This document shows positions 49,201 to 60,164 of a stretch of 64,000 nt of DNA, piece by piece (position 1 is the first letter of the stretch; every line of letters begins with the position of its first letter). This DNA comes from Diatrype stigma (taxonomy: Eukaryota; Ascomycota; Sordariomycetes; Xylariales; Diatrypaceae): NCBI GenBank assembly GCA_022225965.2, contig JAKJXP020000014.1:434001-498000 (forward strand), read 5' to 3'. Under the pieces are notes generated by a model. It did not search any database. It was not told the DNA's origin and was given only the letters and a program-made list of their open reading frames with translations. The position numbers were made by a program, and so were the translations under genes.

Positions 49201-50109
49201 CTAGGTCTCCGCGAACTCGTAGGAGCTGGTGGACTCCTCGACGCCGACCTCGATCTTGGCCTCCTCGAGCTCCTTGCCGCCGACCAGGATGCCGGCGCGC
49301 ATGACGTCGCCGGGGACGACGGGGCCGACGCCCTTGGGGGTGCCCGTCAGGACGATGTCGCCCTGCTCGAGCGTCATGACCTTGGAGATGTCGCTCAGGA
49401 GCCGCGGCAGCTGGAACAGCATGAGCTCGGTCGAGTCGCGCTGGCGCGCCTCGCCGTTGACCGTCAGGTACAGCTCGATGGCGTGCGGGTCCGGGATCGC
49501 CGCCTTCGCGATCGGGCTGCTGATCGGCAGGAACGTGTCGAAGCCCTTGGAGATGTCCCAGGGCAGGCCCTTCTTCTTGGCCTCGTTCTGGATGTTCCGC
49601 GCCGTCATGTCGATGCTGAGGGCGTAGCCTTTTGCTCCCCATTGGTCATTAGCAAAGCTGGGCAAGGCAAAGGCGCAAGCATAGGGGAAGGGTGACATGT
49701 GCGCTCACTCTCAATGGCATCGAAGGCGCCCTTCTCGTCGCTCGCCTGGAGGTCCCGAAGCTGCTTGCCGATGATGAGGGCGAGCTCGACCTCGAAGTGC
49801 AGATCCACGCCCTTGGGCCGGACGACTGGTCCCGCGCCCGGCAGGAGGACGGACGAGGTAGGCTTCAGGAAGAAGAAAGGCTGCTTGGGCCTCGCGCTGT
49901 TCAGCTCCTGGATGTGGTCGCTGTTCTCGGCATTGTTAGCGTCGGTGCGCCTGGATCCCATAGCGCATCTGTTGCCACTGCTGCGTTGCGATACATATGG
50001 AAGGGGCTTAGTCTCACGCATAGTTACGTCCGATACAGACGATCTTGCCGGCGCGCTGGAACGACGATGCTGCGGAAGAGGAAGCCATAGTGCGGCGGAA
50101 TACGTTCAT
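49201..50109 (-). CDS. FAH-family acylpyruvate hydrolase / oxaloacetate decarboxylase (FAHD1-like)
   Basis: Mg-dependent hydrolase or decarboxylase of acylpyruvates and oxaloacetate, usually mitochondrial. Exons 50018-50109, 49709-49920 and 49201-49628 (minus) give 243 aa. The joins restore CIGRNYADHIQELN and DAIESYALSIDMTARN, both family hallmarks. Metal-site motifs are FEVELALIIGK and DMTARN; the substrate loop GDIVLTGTPKGVGP is present. The start MNVFRRTMASSSAASSF looks like a mitochondrial presequence; an internal ATG at 50,088 would give a shorter, possibly cytosolic form. Third codon positions are strongly G/C in the last exon. FAHD1 and FAHD2-type activities cannot be separated by eye. 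Confidence 0.92.
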
Positions 50110-51592
50110 GATCTGGAGTTTACGATCGTGCCAGTCAGCCAATCAATCAGCCAGTTAATCAAGCTGAAGTGATCCAATTGGTGAATCGTCAACTTCTAAC
50201 TCGTACGTACCGTCAATTGGAGCGCTGGAATGCTCCCTATATACTGTAACTGCCACTCACTCTCTCTCTCGATGGCGGGGGAAATTCTGGCCGGTTTTGC
50301 GACTGCGGGTTTATATTATCACGATCACGATGGGGGCTCGGCTCGGATCGGGATCCACTCTCGACGCCGATCGGCGCCGAAGATTTGGAAGGGCCTCGCT
50401 ATCTACATAACCATTTCATTCGCTATAACCTAGGTAGGTAGTTATTCTTACACGCACATGTATGCATCTGAGGCATGTATGCATCTGAGGAGAGTGAGAG
50501 CTCGGAGTTTACTTACCCACCAATTGCTTACCCACAGTAAACATTTTGAACCTCCCCGCTCCCGAGCCCCCCCATGCCCAGGTGAACCCTTGTTTCCCTG
50601 CACCGATGTTAGGAGGAAGTCTCGACTCTTCTCGACCCGCCTACCGCCAAATGGGGTGTGCCTACTTATGGCGAATGCAGTAGTTGGATGCGGGGGAGAA
50701 GCGAGCTGCGCTATCATAGGATCGGTACCTAACGGAAGTTTCTATAACGTCGCTACACTTCCTGACTTCCAACGGTCCAGGTTCGTAGTCACCTAGATGC
50801 TTAAGCAATTTGGGTAGTAGGTACCTACCGAGTAGTATCAATGATCGTCACTTCTTCTTGCCCGACTGTGAGGTCAAGCTCGGTACCTTGTCTGCTTGTC
50901 TGTTAAGGATTGGAAGTTCAGACCACTTGTATGTAGCCACCCCTATGCATCTTCGTACAAATAGGTTCATCATCGACAACCCTCTACAAGTATGTGTGTA
51001 GACCGCATTTTGTCTCAGGCTCTGCTATGTAGGCGTCGCACTCATTGTATGGACGTTATCTGCCCTCATGTATAACGAGTAGTGCTTACAATTATATAGG
51101 CATGCCATATATACCCTATCTACACCTATTTACTACATAGGTCAGCTTTTACCATTTGATCACATGTACGTAGGGCCAGAAGCAATCTGGCAAGTTCTAG
51201 CACCATAGTTGGAACTTTATATGCCCTGATGCCATGCAAAACCCTTGCCCCACGGATTTAAGGTTACCCCACTGAAACTGCCCAGGCAGCCAAGCAGCAG
51301 CCAAGCACTATCCGTAGGCAGGAGGTAAGCAATTTTTAAGGTATTTTATGTTTCTTGCCGCTTCCTTGTCTTGCCAGCTCTATCATTCTTATCAATCCCG
51401 TCCTCCCGCCCATGCTTTATCTTTATCCTCCTTCCATTGATCCATTGATGCTGACATACACTCAACAAACCTTCAGATCTTTCTTTCAAGAACGCATCCA
51501 GCATCTTCAGAGTCCAGACCAACTCAATATCTTAACATCAGAGGCTCAGAGTCCAATCGTAACTGCGGCGCTATACCCGCACCTGAACCAAA
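50110..51592. other. Intergenic between divergent genes
   Basis: About 1.5 kb with promoter regions for genes on both sides. No gene or strong repeat recognised. Confidence 0.5.
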
Positions 51593-52263
51593 ATGGAGGC
51601 TCTTCAGCTCGCTCAGATGCTGGCCGACCTTAACGATCTTCAAGCTGCTGTAAGCTATCTCATTCATCTCTCTAGAGTCTCCGGGGATCTCAGGCACAGC
51701 AGCATAATAATAGAAGTTATCAAAGTTATCAAAGCTAATCTCGCACCGTTCCATTTAGCAAGATCAAACCGCCTCCAGAACCCTTGTCACCGCCAACAAG
51801 ACCCTCGATCGCAGAACCCAATCTGAGTCAATTCTATCTACTAGCAAGAGCGCTGTCGATAGTTCAGTCGCCCCTCCGAATGGCGGTGGCAGGCGAACAG
51901 CAGACAAGTTCGGCCGGCACCTCTTCACGCCTCCGCTGTCGAGGACAAACTCAGCGACTCCCTCTTCCATACCCGGGACACCAAGAAACGAAGTATGTTT
52001 TACCCGCTAGTCGATTATAACCAGGCCCGGTTTTCTAACGAGTCGCTTAGGGCCCCGAGACGGACATTACCAGAGCGTCTACCCTCCTGTCACTGTACGA
52101 GATTCGTGCAAAACTCAAGGAGCAGGACAGCGGCAGCCTCCAGAAAGCGCGAGAGAAGGTCAACGCGCTAGCGGCTAAGCAATCCCAGATGGCGACCACG
52201 GAGACGGGAGGCACGCTCCACCATTCGCGCAAAGGCTCGGGGCGCATAAGCTATCCCAAGTAA
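51593..52263 (+). CDS. Small conserved-looking protein, function unknown
   Basis: I do not recognise the family. Exons 51593-51649, 51759-51992 and 52051-52263 have good donors and acceptors and join in frame to 167 aa. The N-terminal helix MEALQLAQMLADLNDLQAA runs into a polar segment and a Ser/Pro region, RHLFTPPLSRTNSATPS, with several (S/T)P sites. A predicted coiled-coil helix near LLSLYEIRAKLKEQD and LQKAREKVNALAAKQS follows, then a basic tail ending SGRISYPK. Heptad-like Leu/Ala spacing and candidate proline-directed phosphorylation sites suggest a small regulatory or cytoskeletal adaptor. That is inference. The intron structure and the coherent frame argue that it is real. Confidence 0.6.
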
Positions 52264-53101
52264 CGAACGCACACAGACCATATGTGTTGCCGGGAGAATG
52301 ACAAGAGTAGTATGATTAGGGTACTGGGCGTTAAGGGCGTTATGACTAATGACGAAAATGAAATTGGGGCACAACGGGTTACGAACGGTCACGAACAAGG
52401 GTTAGACGGATGGGAAGCGGGGAAAAGGGTTGATATGCCCATGGGAGTCCGCCTCAACAAATACCAGCTGGATTGTGTTATGTGCTGGCAGGCCCTTGGA
52501 AGGATATATCACCCACCAAGTATGATTACGGATTGGTCCCCGAGCATAATGTGGTAATGAGAACAGTGCCCGAGAGATAAGGCATAAGACGATACTCCGA
52601 ACTGCTACAAAAACAGCGTGCAATCGGTTCCTTCATAAGCTCTATGTGAGCGCCTGTGTGGTTTGCCTGCACACCGCCTGTGCCACCCCACCTTGCTGCT
52701 TTCTATCTATGTATTGCCAGTAAACCTAGCGTGTTCTATGGTATATATCAATTGCATTGAGAATATGGCCTCATCAATATTACGAAGATTTCTACAGCTG
52801 AGATAACGGCTTTGAGGGGATGATGTCAGATGATTAGCATACTGAGCAGACGCTTTCTTTCTGGCGAGTTAGAGCCAAACCGAATACAATGTTGGTACTC
52901 GAGATGTGACGGGCGCCGTTTATGTGTGCGTATATAGCCTGGCTATGAAATATATAGTATATGTCACTGTTATTATTCATGGGAGAAAACACTCGATGCT
53001 ATTCGCGGCATATGTCATCTCCTATACCACCACAGTAGGTAGACTTATTCATCCAGGTAATGGGGGAAGTGGGGGGGTGGGGCACTCTGTCCAACTGTTG
53101 C
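52264..53101. other. Intergenic left of the inverted-repeat element
   Basis: About 0.8 kb with no gene seen; it ends in the left copy of the 9-bp duplication AACTGTTGC (53,093-53,101). Confidence 0.5.
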
Positions 53102-53106
53102 CAATC

Positions 53107-53159
53107 CGTTTATTTCTACCGGGTCAATCTGTTATTTCTACCGGTATTTAAACCGCATT
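53107..53159 (+). repeat. Left 53-bp terminal inverted repeat
   Basis: Perfect reverse complement of 53,560-53,612. Confidence 0.95.
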
Positions 53160-53201
53160 GGGATGCGCCACCATAACCCACCCATTAGCTATGTCACCAC
53201 C

Positions 53202-53270
53202 TAACACACCTACCTAACACACCTACCTAATACACCTACCTAACATAACCTAATACACTACATTACCAAT
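53202..53270 (+). repeat. CACCTACCTAA(CA) short tandem repeat
   Basis: Degenerate units of about 13 bp inside the inverted-repeat element. Confidence 0.8.
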
Positions 53271-53340
53271 ACCCTTATACAGCACAATTACATACATATA
53301 CCCAAATGGAGGGGCTCCCACCGCCCCCCCAAACCCCCCG

Positions 53341-53393
53341 GACCTAACCCTAACCCTAACTAACCCGTATCTTTGCACGGGACCTAACCCTAA
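53341..53393 (+). repeat. Telomere-like CCCTAA repeats
   Basis: GACCTAACCCTAA occurs at 53,341-53,353 and 53,381-53,393. The first copy continues with further CCCTAA units. A small hairpin CCCG...CGGG lies between them. Confidence 0.85.
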
Positions 53394-53559
53394 TCCGCCA
53401 TTGCAGCGCTACGTAACGGCGGCGCTGGCGTATGTTCAGGTATAGGTATAAGTAGGTAAGTGGTGGATGTTAGGGAGTGACTTGGAAGGTGCCAGGTCTA
53501 AGTGTGGCTTTAGGTGTGGCACAGGTGGCTAGTGCACTAGACTAGCGTCAGTCTAGCCA

Positions 53560-53612
53560 AATGCGGTTTAAATACCGGTAGAAATAACAGATTGACCCGG
53601 TAGAAATAAACG
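53560..53612 (-). repeat. Right 53-bp terminal inverted repeat
   Basis: Perfect reverse complement of 53,107-53,159. Confidence 0.95.
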
Positions 53613-53617
53613 TTTCG

Positions 53618-54149
53618 AACTGTTGCAGGTTGAAGTACCACAGTGTAGTACTGTGTCTGTATGCCCAATACATGTATGTACATTTGCAACTATGGCCGCT
53701 GTGTGTGGGCCTGCAAACCTGCACTAGCTAGGTAACTGCGTACATCCTGGACATCCTACGGACGTGGAGCACAGACTGGCAACTGCCCCCGGCTTATCGC
53801 ATTGGACTGCTAATAAGTTTAAAGTTAGACTACCCACCTAACTACCTACTAGGTATGTACTGTATGTATGTATTTAGTGTCGACAGCTTTTGGCCCTGGG
53901 GTTGATCCAAAATTTCGCTGGCTGGGGTTCCAAACGTCACTCTCCTTACCTAAAGCACCCAAACACGAACTGCTGAACCACACTCCTCCACACACCTTTA
54001 CTTCGAGATTTACTTCGTACAGCATTACCTCCCACATTGCATTCGTCCAGTCTCTCAAATATCTAGCACACGAAACCCGCGTATCATCGATTACTACTGC
54101 CATCCTTCTTCCACATTATCTGCGCAAGGACATCTTGGAGCATCCCGCC
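53618..54149. other. Intergenic / leader of the splicing-factor gene
   Basis: About 0.5 kb; it begins with the right copy of AACTGTTGC and ends with the pyrimidine-rich leader of the next gene. Confidence 0.55.
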
Positions 54150-55928
54150 ATGGCAAGTAGCGTGGATGCAAAGCTCTTGCGGGCGACCAAATTCCCTCCC
54201 GAGTTCAACCAGAAAGTCGACATGCAAAAGGTTAACATCCAGGTTATGAAGAAGTAAGTACAAGTACGGCTTATGGTTAGCTGCTCCGGCAACCACGCAT
54301 CGCCTTGCGTTCGGATACTAATGAATATGCTGTGACGCAGGTGGATAGCAAGCAAGATTTCCGAAATACTAGGATCCGAGGACGATGTTGTTATTGAACT
54401 CTGCTTCAACTTGATTGAGGGTGCCAAATTTGTGAGCGCGCACGCACTTCCTTCTACTTGGGGGATTAGCATGTCAACTAACTATCGACTACCAAGCCCG
54501 ACATCAAGTCCATGCAGATCCAGCTTACCGGTTTCCTCGATAAAGACACGGCCCCGTTCTGTAAGGAGCTCTGGAATCTCTGCCTCAGCGCCCAGTCGAG
54601 CCCACAAGGCGTCCCGAAAGAATTGCTGGAAGCCAAAAAGCTTGAGCTTATCCAGGAAAAGGTGTGTTATGCAGGTTCATAAACACTCCTTTTCATCCGA
54701 AGCTAACACTTGCTAGATCGATGCGGACAAAGCCGCGGAAGAGTTGCGCGTCAGACGAGAAACTCAGGAACGCCGAGATCGTGAGCTTGCAGATATCCGA
54801 GAACGCGAACGTCGCGAACGTAGCTTTCGCGGTGGCCGTGGGGACAATTGGCGTGGTAGCCGTCGCGGTGGCGATAGAGCATACGAAGATCGTAGCAGAG
54901 GCTTTGGCCGGGGTCGGGGTCGGTCTGCAACTCCACCAAGGCGGGATTCTTACCAAGGAAACCGAGATCGGGATCGATACGTACCGCAGAGCCGTCGTGG
55001 AGGATGGCAAGGTTCCCGACGAGGTCGATCGCCTACTCGCTCAGCTTCACCTAACTCTCGAGCCTCTTTTTCGTCTTCCCGCTCGCGCTCGCGGTCGCGG
55101 TCGCGGTCAACTAGTAACTCGGTCGGTCGCAGTCGACGAGGAAGCCGCCGATCGATCACCCCTCCTCGTCATAGACCTCGCTACAGAGGTTCCGACAGGG
55201 ACAGATCAAGTGGCCGTGGTCGAGAGAACAGACCACGCAGGGACACTCGCAGAAGAAACACATCTTCTCCCGCCAATGCTAGCGCTTCCGATGCCGGCCG
55301 ATCCATATCGCCTCCACCAAAAAGGCGCAGATACTCGGATTCGCTGAGTCGCTCCAGATCTCCCCGCAAGACAGGACGACGACCAGCCCGATCTCGTTCA
55401 TCGTCGTACTCCAGATCACCGACTCGCAGCCCAAAAGAACGGCCAGTTCGGGAGCTTATTAGTCGTAGCCGCTCGCCTGATCGCCGTGGAAGATTAAGGA
55501 GATCGCCGACTCGGAGCAATGGGGCTTCAGAACCACCGGAGAGCAAGAGACACTCGCGGCACAGAAGCTCAAGCAGAGGCAGAGAGGCTAGCCAATCCCG
55601 CAGCAGAACTCCTCCCTCGAGAAAGCGGAGACACTCTCCTGACTCCCCTCATATGCGTGACAGATCAGCTGATGTTTCGGAAGATGACGACAGACACCGA
55701 TCCCCAAAGCAACATGCGGCCGCCAGGGCCGAGGAGGTTCGTTCTACTCCATAGGGAAGATTACATGGCTATTTTCATTTTATGTTTCTCGATAGAGCAC
55801 TGACCGTTTGACTCGTGCCTCAGACCAAAACACCACAGCAACAAGCCAACGAGTTACGAGAGAAGCTCCTGAAGGAGAAAATCAAGAAGATGAGAAGAAC
55901 CTCGGGCAGCGACGCCGTCAATAGTTGA
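54150..55928 (+). CDS. PWI-domain, Arg/Ser-rich splicing factor (SRRM1/Srm160-like)
   Basis: Nuclear pre-mRNA splicing coactivator type. Exons 54150-54253, 54341-54431, 54497-54661, 54717-55736 and 55824-55928 give 494 aa. Residues about 10-115 form a PWI domain (KFPPEFNQKVDMQKVN, WIASKISEILG, FNLIEGAKFPDIKSMQIQLTGFL), reconstructed across three junctions that each restore conserved residues. A charged helix (RETQERRDRELADIRERE) follows. The rest is a long RS domain with RSRSRSRS runs, RGG-like boxes and many SP sites for SR-protein kinases. The short last exon is a conserved-looking basic helix, ELREKLLKEKIKKMRR. The donor of intron 4 (GTTCGT) is weak, so read-through to a stop at 55,754 is an alternative end. 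Confidence 0.9.
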
Positions 55929-56458
55929 TTGAGGCTAATCAATGCTAGAGTTGCAGATTCAGTATCACCCCACCAGGACCTTAAACTCGTGAACCCAGCT
56001 ATGGTCGAGCTCCTCACGATCTCTAGGGTCAATCACGGTTTGCACTTGGCTATTAGCGCAATCAGGCCCAGCTTTTTGCACGTAGATAGATATCAATGTC
56101 AGAATTATCACATATTCCCCACTGTACTTATTTTGTATAGGTAGTGAAAACACTTCATACTTGTTCTTGTACTAAAAATAGGAAGGCCGGCTTGAAGAAC
56201 AGCTTCCTGATTGGAGCTGTGCCATATAAATAGGGGGGTTTGTAAGGCATATGCCTGTAGACTATAAGTGGGACCCTACATAGCCCCTTGTCTACGAGAC
56301 TCTCAGCTACGGCCCACAGGTAAGCCATAGGCATAATGTGATGTGGACGCCTTGAGCATTCCTAGATCTATTTCCCTTTGTTGCATCCCTCCATACTGAA
56401 CGAGCCCGTCTTTTACTTGCGGTCATTCCTAAGGCACCGTACTCCAAGACAAGACAAG
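55929..56458. other. Intergenic, no gene seen
   Basis: About 0.5 kb separating two genes on the same strand; no repeat or RNA recognised. Confidence 0.6.
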
Positions 56459-57578
56459 ATGATCTTGCCGGCTCTGACCCTGACAGCTCTCACGGCCGCT
56501 GTCCTAGCAGCAACACCGCAGCCAGCCTCGGCCGCGGCCGCAGACCGCGCCACGTGGCTCTGGGACGCCACGACGGTGCAGGACAGCGCGGCCGTCTCGG
56601 ACCTCCTCGCCTTCGCGGGCGCCCGGGGCGTGTCGCGCATCTACGTGGGCGCCAACGCCGACGTGCCCAACGCGGCCTTCGGGGCCTTCGTCGAGCAGTG
56701 CGGCGCCCGGGGCATCGCCGTCGCCGCCCTCATCGGGAACCCGCAGTGGGTCCTGGACCAGGGCTCACCCAGCCTCGACGACAACCTCGCCTGGATCGAG
56801 CAGTACCAGGCCAGCGTCGGCAGCGGCGGCGCGCGGTTCGCCGAGGTCCATGTGGATATCGAGGTATGTTTCTTTTTTGAGTGGATGGGTGGATGAGCGA
56901 ATGGATTGGGAGAGATTGGCCGGCTTTGAAAAGTCGCCGGTAGAGAGAGTGTTTTTTTCTTCTTTCTTTCTTTTTCAACCAGCCAGCCAACCCCAAATGA
57001 ATGTTTGATTTCGTTCGTTATTCGATTTGATATCTCGGATCCTAATTCCGGAAACTTTGCAGCCGTGGGCCCTCGACGGCTGGGACACCCCCGCCACCCA
57101 GGCCAAGCTCGTCGCGGCCTGGCAGGCGAAGATGCGCGCGGTGGCGAGCTTCGGCCACGGGCTCAACATGACCGTGGGCGCCGACCTGCCCTTCTGGGCC
57201 AACACGATCCAGGCCCCGTCCTCCTCCTCTGCCTCCGAGACGCAAACCCAGACCACGATGGACGCGTGGACCCTGGGCGTCGTGGACTCGGCCACCTTCA
57301 TGACGTACCGCAGCGACCCGGCGCAGCTCCTGGACATCGCGGCCCCGGCGCTCGCGGCGGGCGATGACGCCGCCGCCGGAACGGGAGCGGGAGCGGGAGG
57401 AGTCGTCTGGCTGGCGGTCGAGACCACAGACGTCGGCGACTCCACGCTCAGCTACTACGGGGCCTCGGCCGACAAGCTCTCTGCCGACCTGGATACCATC
57501 CGGGCTGGGGCCGAGACCCACGCGGGCTTTGCCGGCATCGCTGTGCACGATACGGCTGGGTGGCAGGCTTTGCGGTGA
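56459..57578 (+). CDS. Secreted protein of unknown function, possible TIM-barrel fold
   Basis: Exons 56459-56863 and 57063-57578 give 306 aa. The N-terminus MILPALTLTALTAAVLAATP is a clear signal peptide. The mature part starts ATWLWDATTVQDSAAV and alternates predicted strands and helices: VSRIYVGAN, IAVAALIGNPQW, FAEVHVDIEPWAL, LNMTVGADLPFW, ATFMTYRSD, VVWLAVETTD, FAGIAVHDT. The acidic strand end VHVDIEPW is formed across the intron and resembles catalytic strand ends of glycosidase-like barrels, but I cannot name a family. Coding exons are extremely GC-rich; the intron is not. Secretion is well supported; enzyme activity is only a guess. Confidence 0.75.
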
Positions 57579-58388
57579 AGTGAAGTGAAGGTGGGGTGAA
57601 GGGAGGAGTTGCCTTGCATTGCCTTTTGGTTCGGGTAGGAACGAAGAAGAAGGGGGGAGAGAAGGTAGTGTTTCGTTTGGGAGATATGGGCAGCGCATAG
57701 CAGGGAGGTTAGTACGTTTGGTTATATCTGTAAGTATATACACGTTTGTTCGTTGGGGCACGCGGTTCCGAGTACCGCAGATATGTAGATACATGAGATA
57801 TATGGTATATATTAAAAAGTGTGGGAATATACCTTCCTACGTACAGCTGGCCGGATATAACCTGCCTCGTAAGTGCTATGAGGTAGCCATGTATGTGTTT
57901 ATAAGCGGAAAACCAGCAGATACGGAGGTACGGCAAGGTCAAAGTAGCTTTTTTTCAACATGATAGCGTGTATTATTATCATTTCATGCTAGTATTATGA
58001 CCCGGTATTTTGTAATAAGCAATAGGCCTTGATGACCACGCAAAATCTCGTTGGAATACAGTGGTAACGCCCCTAAACCACTTCCCCCTTTTTAACAGGC
58101 TTCCAGCCATGAACCAAACCTTACTAACCACCCACCCAACCAACCGTACTGTGCATGCCTCTTAAAGATCCTTTGAAATACCCAATATATCGCTTGTCCA
58201 GACCAAAACTTGATTACAATGCATAGAAATGCCCCCTTTCCAAAGAGGTACCTGCCCCACCAAAAAAGGAAAGACGTTATATCGACAACGTCGGATCGTA
58301 CTCGTTCGTCACATCCTTTCCCACTCTGGTTCTATGCTTTTCGCATCACCAATCGCTCACTCGCTCGCTCGATCATTCGTTTCTCATC
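57579..58388. other. Intergenic between convergent genes
   Basis: About 0.8 kb; AT-richer than the flanking exons. No gene seen. Confidence 0.55.
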
Positions 58389-60164
58389 CTACCCACAAAC
58401 AGCTACCAGCCGCCTGTCATTCCCACCACCACCGCCGCCACCAACACTGCTATTTCTAGCCCTGCTACCCACGCCGCCCGCCATGAGCTCCGCATAGCCA
58501 GGGAGCGCCATGGCGGGGTTCTGGCTGCACGGTTGGCGGTGGAACTGCACCGTCGGAACCGACAGGACGCGCGGCCGCAGGTGCTCGTCGGCCTCGGCCT
58601 CGGCCTCGCGCAGGGCCGTCTCGAAGCTCGGGAGCCCCGTCCGGTCGACAGCGGCGGCCGGTAGCGACCCTGGCGACGACCCCGGCGGCGCTACCTCCGC
58701 TGCCTCGACGCCTATTTGGAGCGGCACGGCTAGCATCAGCTTCGAGGTGCCGCTGCCGCCGCAGGACAGTGATACGGTCAGCCAGAGCACGTACGCCCGC
58801 GACGTGATGCACGAGTGGAAGGTCGGCAGGAACATCCGCTTCTCGAGCGGGAGCTGGATCGGGACTTGGAGGCTCGCTGTGTAAGCAGCGGGTGTGGGTG
58901 ATGTTGCTGTTGCCGCGGGTTTCCTGATGCTCTTCGTCGAAGACCGCCAGCTGCTGCGCTTGCTGGCCTCTCCTCCCCATTGGTCCTGGTCTGGGTCTGA
59001 GCCGGAGGCCGAGGGGGTGTCGGAGCCGTAGCCCGAATCCCGCCGTTCTTGGGTCGTCTGGCGCTTTAGTTGCTGATGCTGCTGCTTCCAGACCACCTGG
59101 GGTGCTGCGATGGAGGAGGACAGCGAGGTCGTGTTCGAGTACGACCCGCTCGCCTCGTACCCGAAGCTCCGGTTCCAGTCTCCCAGGTTGGGCAGGCACC
59201 GCACGCCGCTCGCGCTGAAGTACGTCACCGCCGTGACCTTGGACGTGATCGAGGTGACCTTAGGGGGCGCGCCGTCGGCGCCCGCGCCCGCGGCGGGCTC
59301 GAAGCGGAGGTCGAGCCGCGCCGTCGTGCTGCCGCCTTCGCGCCCGTCGGGGCTGAGCATCGCCGCGGGCGGCTGCGCCGCCGAGACGGTGACTTTCCCC
59401 ATCTTCGACGACAGGATCGTGCGCCGCATGGTCTTGGTCTTCGACGTGGCGTACAGCTTGTCGCTCTGGGCGAGGCTGAGCGGCGGCTCCGCCGGGTGCA
59501 CGGGCAGGACTCGGATCTCCTGGCTCGCCTCGAAGAGGCGGACGACCCGGTCACCGCCGCCGCCTTCCTCCGAACCCCCGCGCAGCACCCGCGCCTTGAT
59601 GGCGTACTCGACGCGCGACATGTCGGGTGCCAGGTCGTCCCGGTCCCAGGAATCGGAGCCCATGGTCGGCGGCAGCCGGGTGTGGTAGTCGCGGACGGCG
59701 TGGTTGGCGACGGAGTGGGCGCAGGCGTTGATGGTGAGGTGGCTCGGCACCACGAAGTGGAAGGGCACGACGTAGGTGCGGCCGGCCTCGAGCGCCCGCG
59801 GGACCGGGTAGTGCGACGCCGGCACGGGCATGATAAGCTTCAGGAAGGTGTGGGCTGTGGTCTGCGGGATGCTGTGCCCGTCTATGCGCGTCCTCGTGGT
59901 GCCGAGCAGGAGGATCTGGATGCTGTCGAACCGCACATCGCCGCGCTCCTGCTGCTGCTGCGGCGCGGTGATGGAGATGTGGCCCGTCACGGTGGAGGCG
60001 GAGGTGTATACTTTGGAGCGGTAGTGGTTGTCGATGTGAATCTCTATGGCGGGCTTTGTAGCCGTTAAGAGCTTGCGCCTATACCTCTTTGAGGACGACC
60101 CGGCAGCGCTGCGGTCCGAGATGGACGGCATCTTAGTTGGGTATGCTGTGCAACCTGTGTCCAT
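58389..60164 (-). CDS. Arrestin-like (alpha-arrestin) protein
   Basis: A single frame encodes 591 aa with no intron. The N-terminal arrestin fold starts KPAIEIHIDNHYRSKVYTSA and VTGHISITA, followed by FDSIQILLLGTTRTRIDG and YVVPFHFVVPSHLT, the usual beta-sandwich strands. A second sandwich is suggested by RVEYAIKARVLR, TARLDLRFEP and ASLQVPIQLP. A Ser/Gln-rich insert (about 350-400) and a low-complexity Gly tail are present. Fungal alpha-arrestins recruit Rsp5 ubiquitin ligase to transporters or act in pH sensing; the only PGY/PxY-like element (LPGYAEL) is weak, so the Rsp5 link is inference. An internal start at 60,131 (MPSISD) is possible. Strong GC3 bias. Confidence 0.8.
   Translation of the reverse strand: MDTGCTAYPTKMPSISDRSAAGSSSKRYRRKLLTATKPAIEIHIDNHYRSKVYTSASTVTGHISITAPQQQQERGDVRFDSIQILLLGTTRTRIDGHSIPQTTAHTFLKLIMPVPASHYPVPRALEAGRTYVVPFHFVVPSHLTINACAHSVANHAVRDYHTRLPPTMGSDSWDRDDLAPDMSRVEYAIKARVLRGGSEEGGGGDRVVRLFEASQEIRVLPVHPAEPPLSLAQSDKLYATSKTKTMRRTILSSKMGKVTVSAAQPPAAMLSPDGREGGSTTARLDLRFEPAAGAGADGAPPKVTSITSKVTAVTYFSASGVRCLPNLGDWNRSFGYEASGSYSNTTSLSSSIAAPQVVWKQQHQQLKRQTTQERRDSGYGSDTPSASGSDPDQDQWGGEASKRSSWRSSTKSIRKPAATATSPTPAAYTASLQVPIQLPLEKRMFLPTFHSCITSRAYVLWLTVSLSCGGSGTSKLMLAVPLQIGVEAAEVAPPGSSPGSLPAAAVDRTGLPSFETALREAEAEADEHLRPRVLSVPTVQFHRQPCSQNPAMALPGYAELMAGGVGSRARNSSVGGGGGGGNDRRLVAVCG

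Larger units (their letters stand above)
53102..53617. mobile_element. MITE-like element with perfect 53-bp inverted repeats
   Basis: The segments 53,107-53,159 and 53,560-53,612 are exact reverse complements (outer end CGTTTATTTCTACC, inner end CCGCATT). A 9-bp direct repeat AACTGTTGC lies at 53,093-53,101 and 53,618-53,626, leaving 5 unpaired bases at each tip (CAATC and, on the other strand, CGAAA). Total length is about 516 bp with no coding frame. A 9-bp duplication and long inverted repeats fit a Mutator-like (MULE) non-autonomous element. The interior has CACCTACCTAA repeats and CCCTAA repeats. Confidence 0.8.

Noticed and set aside
54664..55347. Alternative long frame overlapping the RS domain
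   Set aside because: It is a frame-shifted shadow of the Arg/Ser repeat region.
59070..60068. Long plus-strand frame opposite the arrestin gene
   Set aside because: A GC-rich antisense shadow; composition-driven, without motifs.
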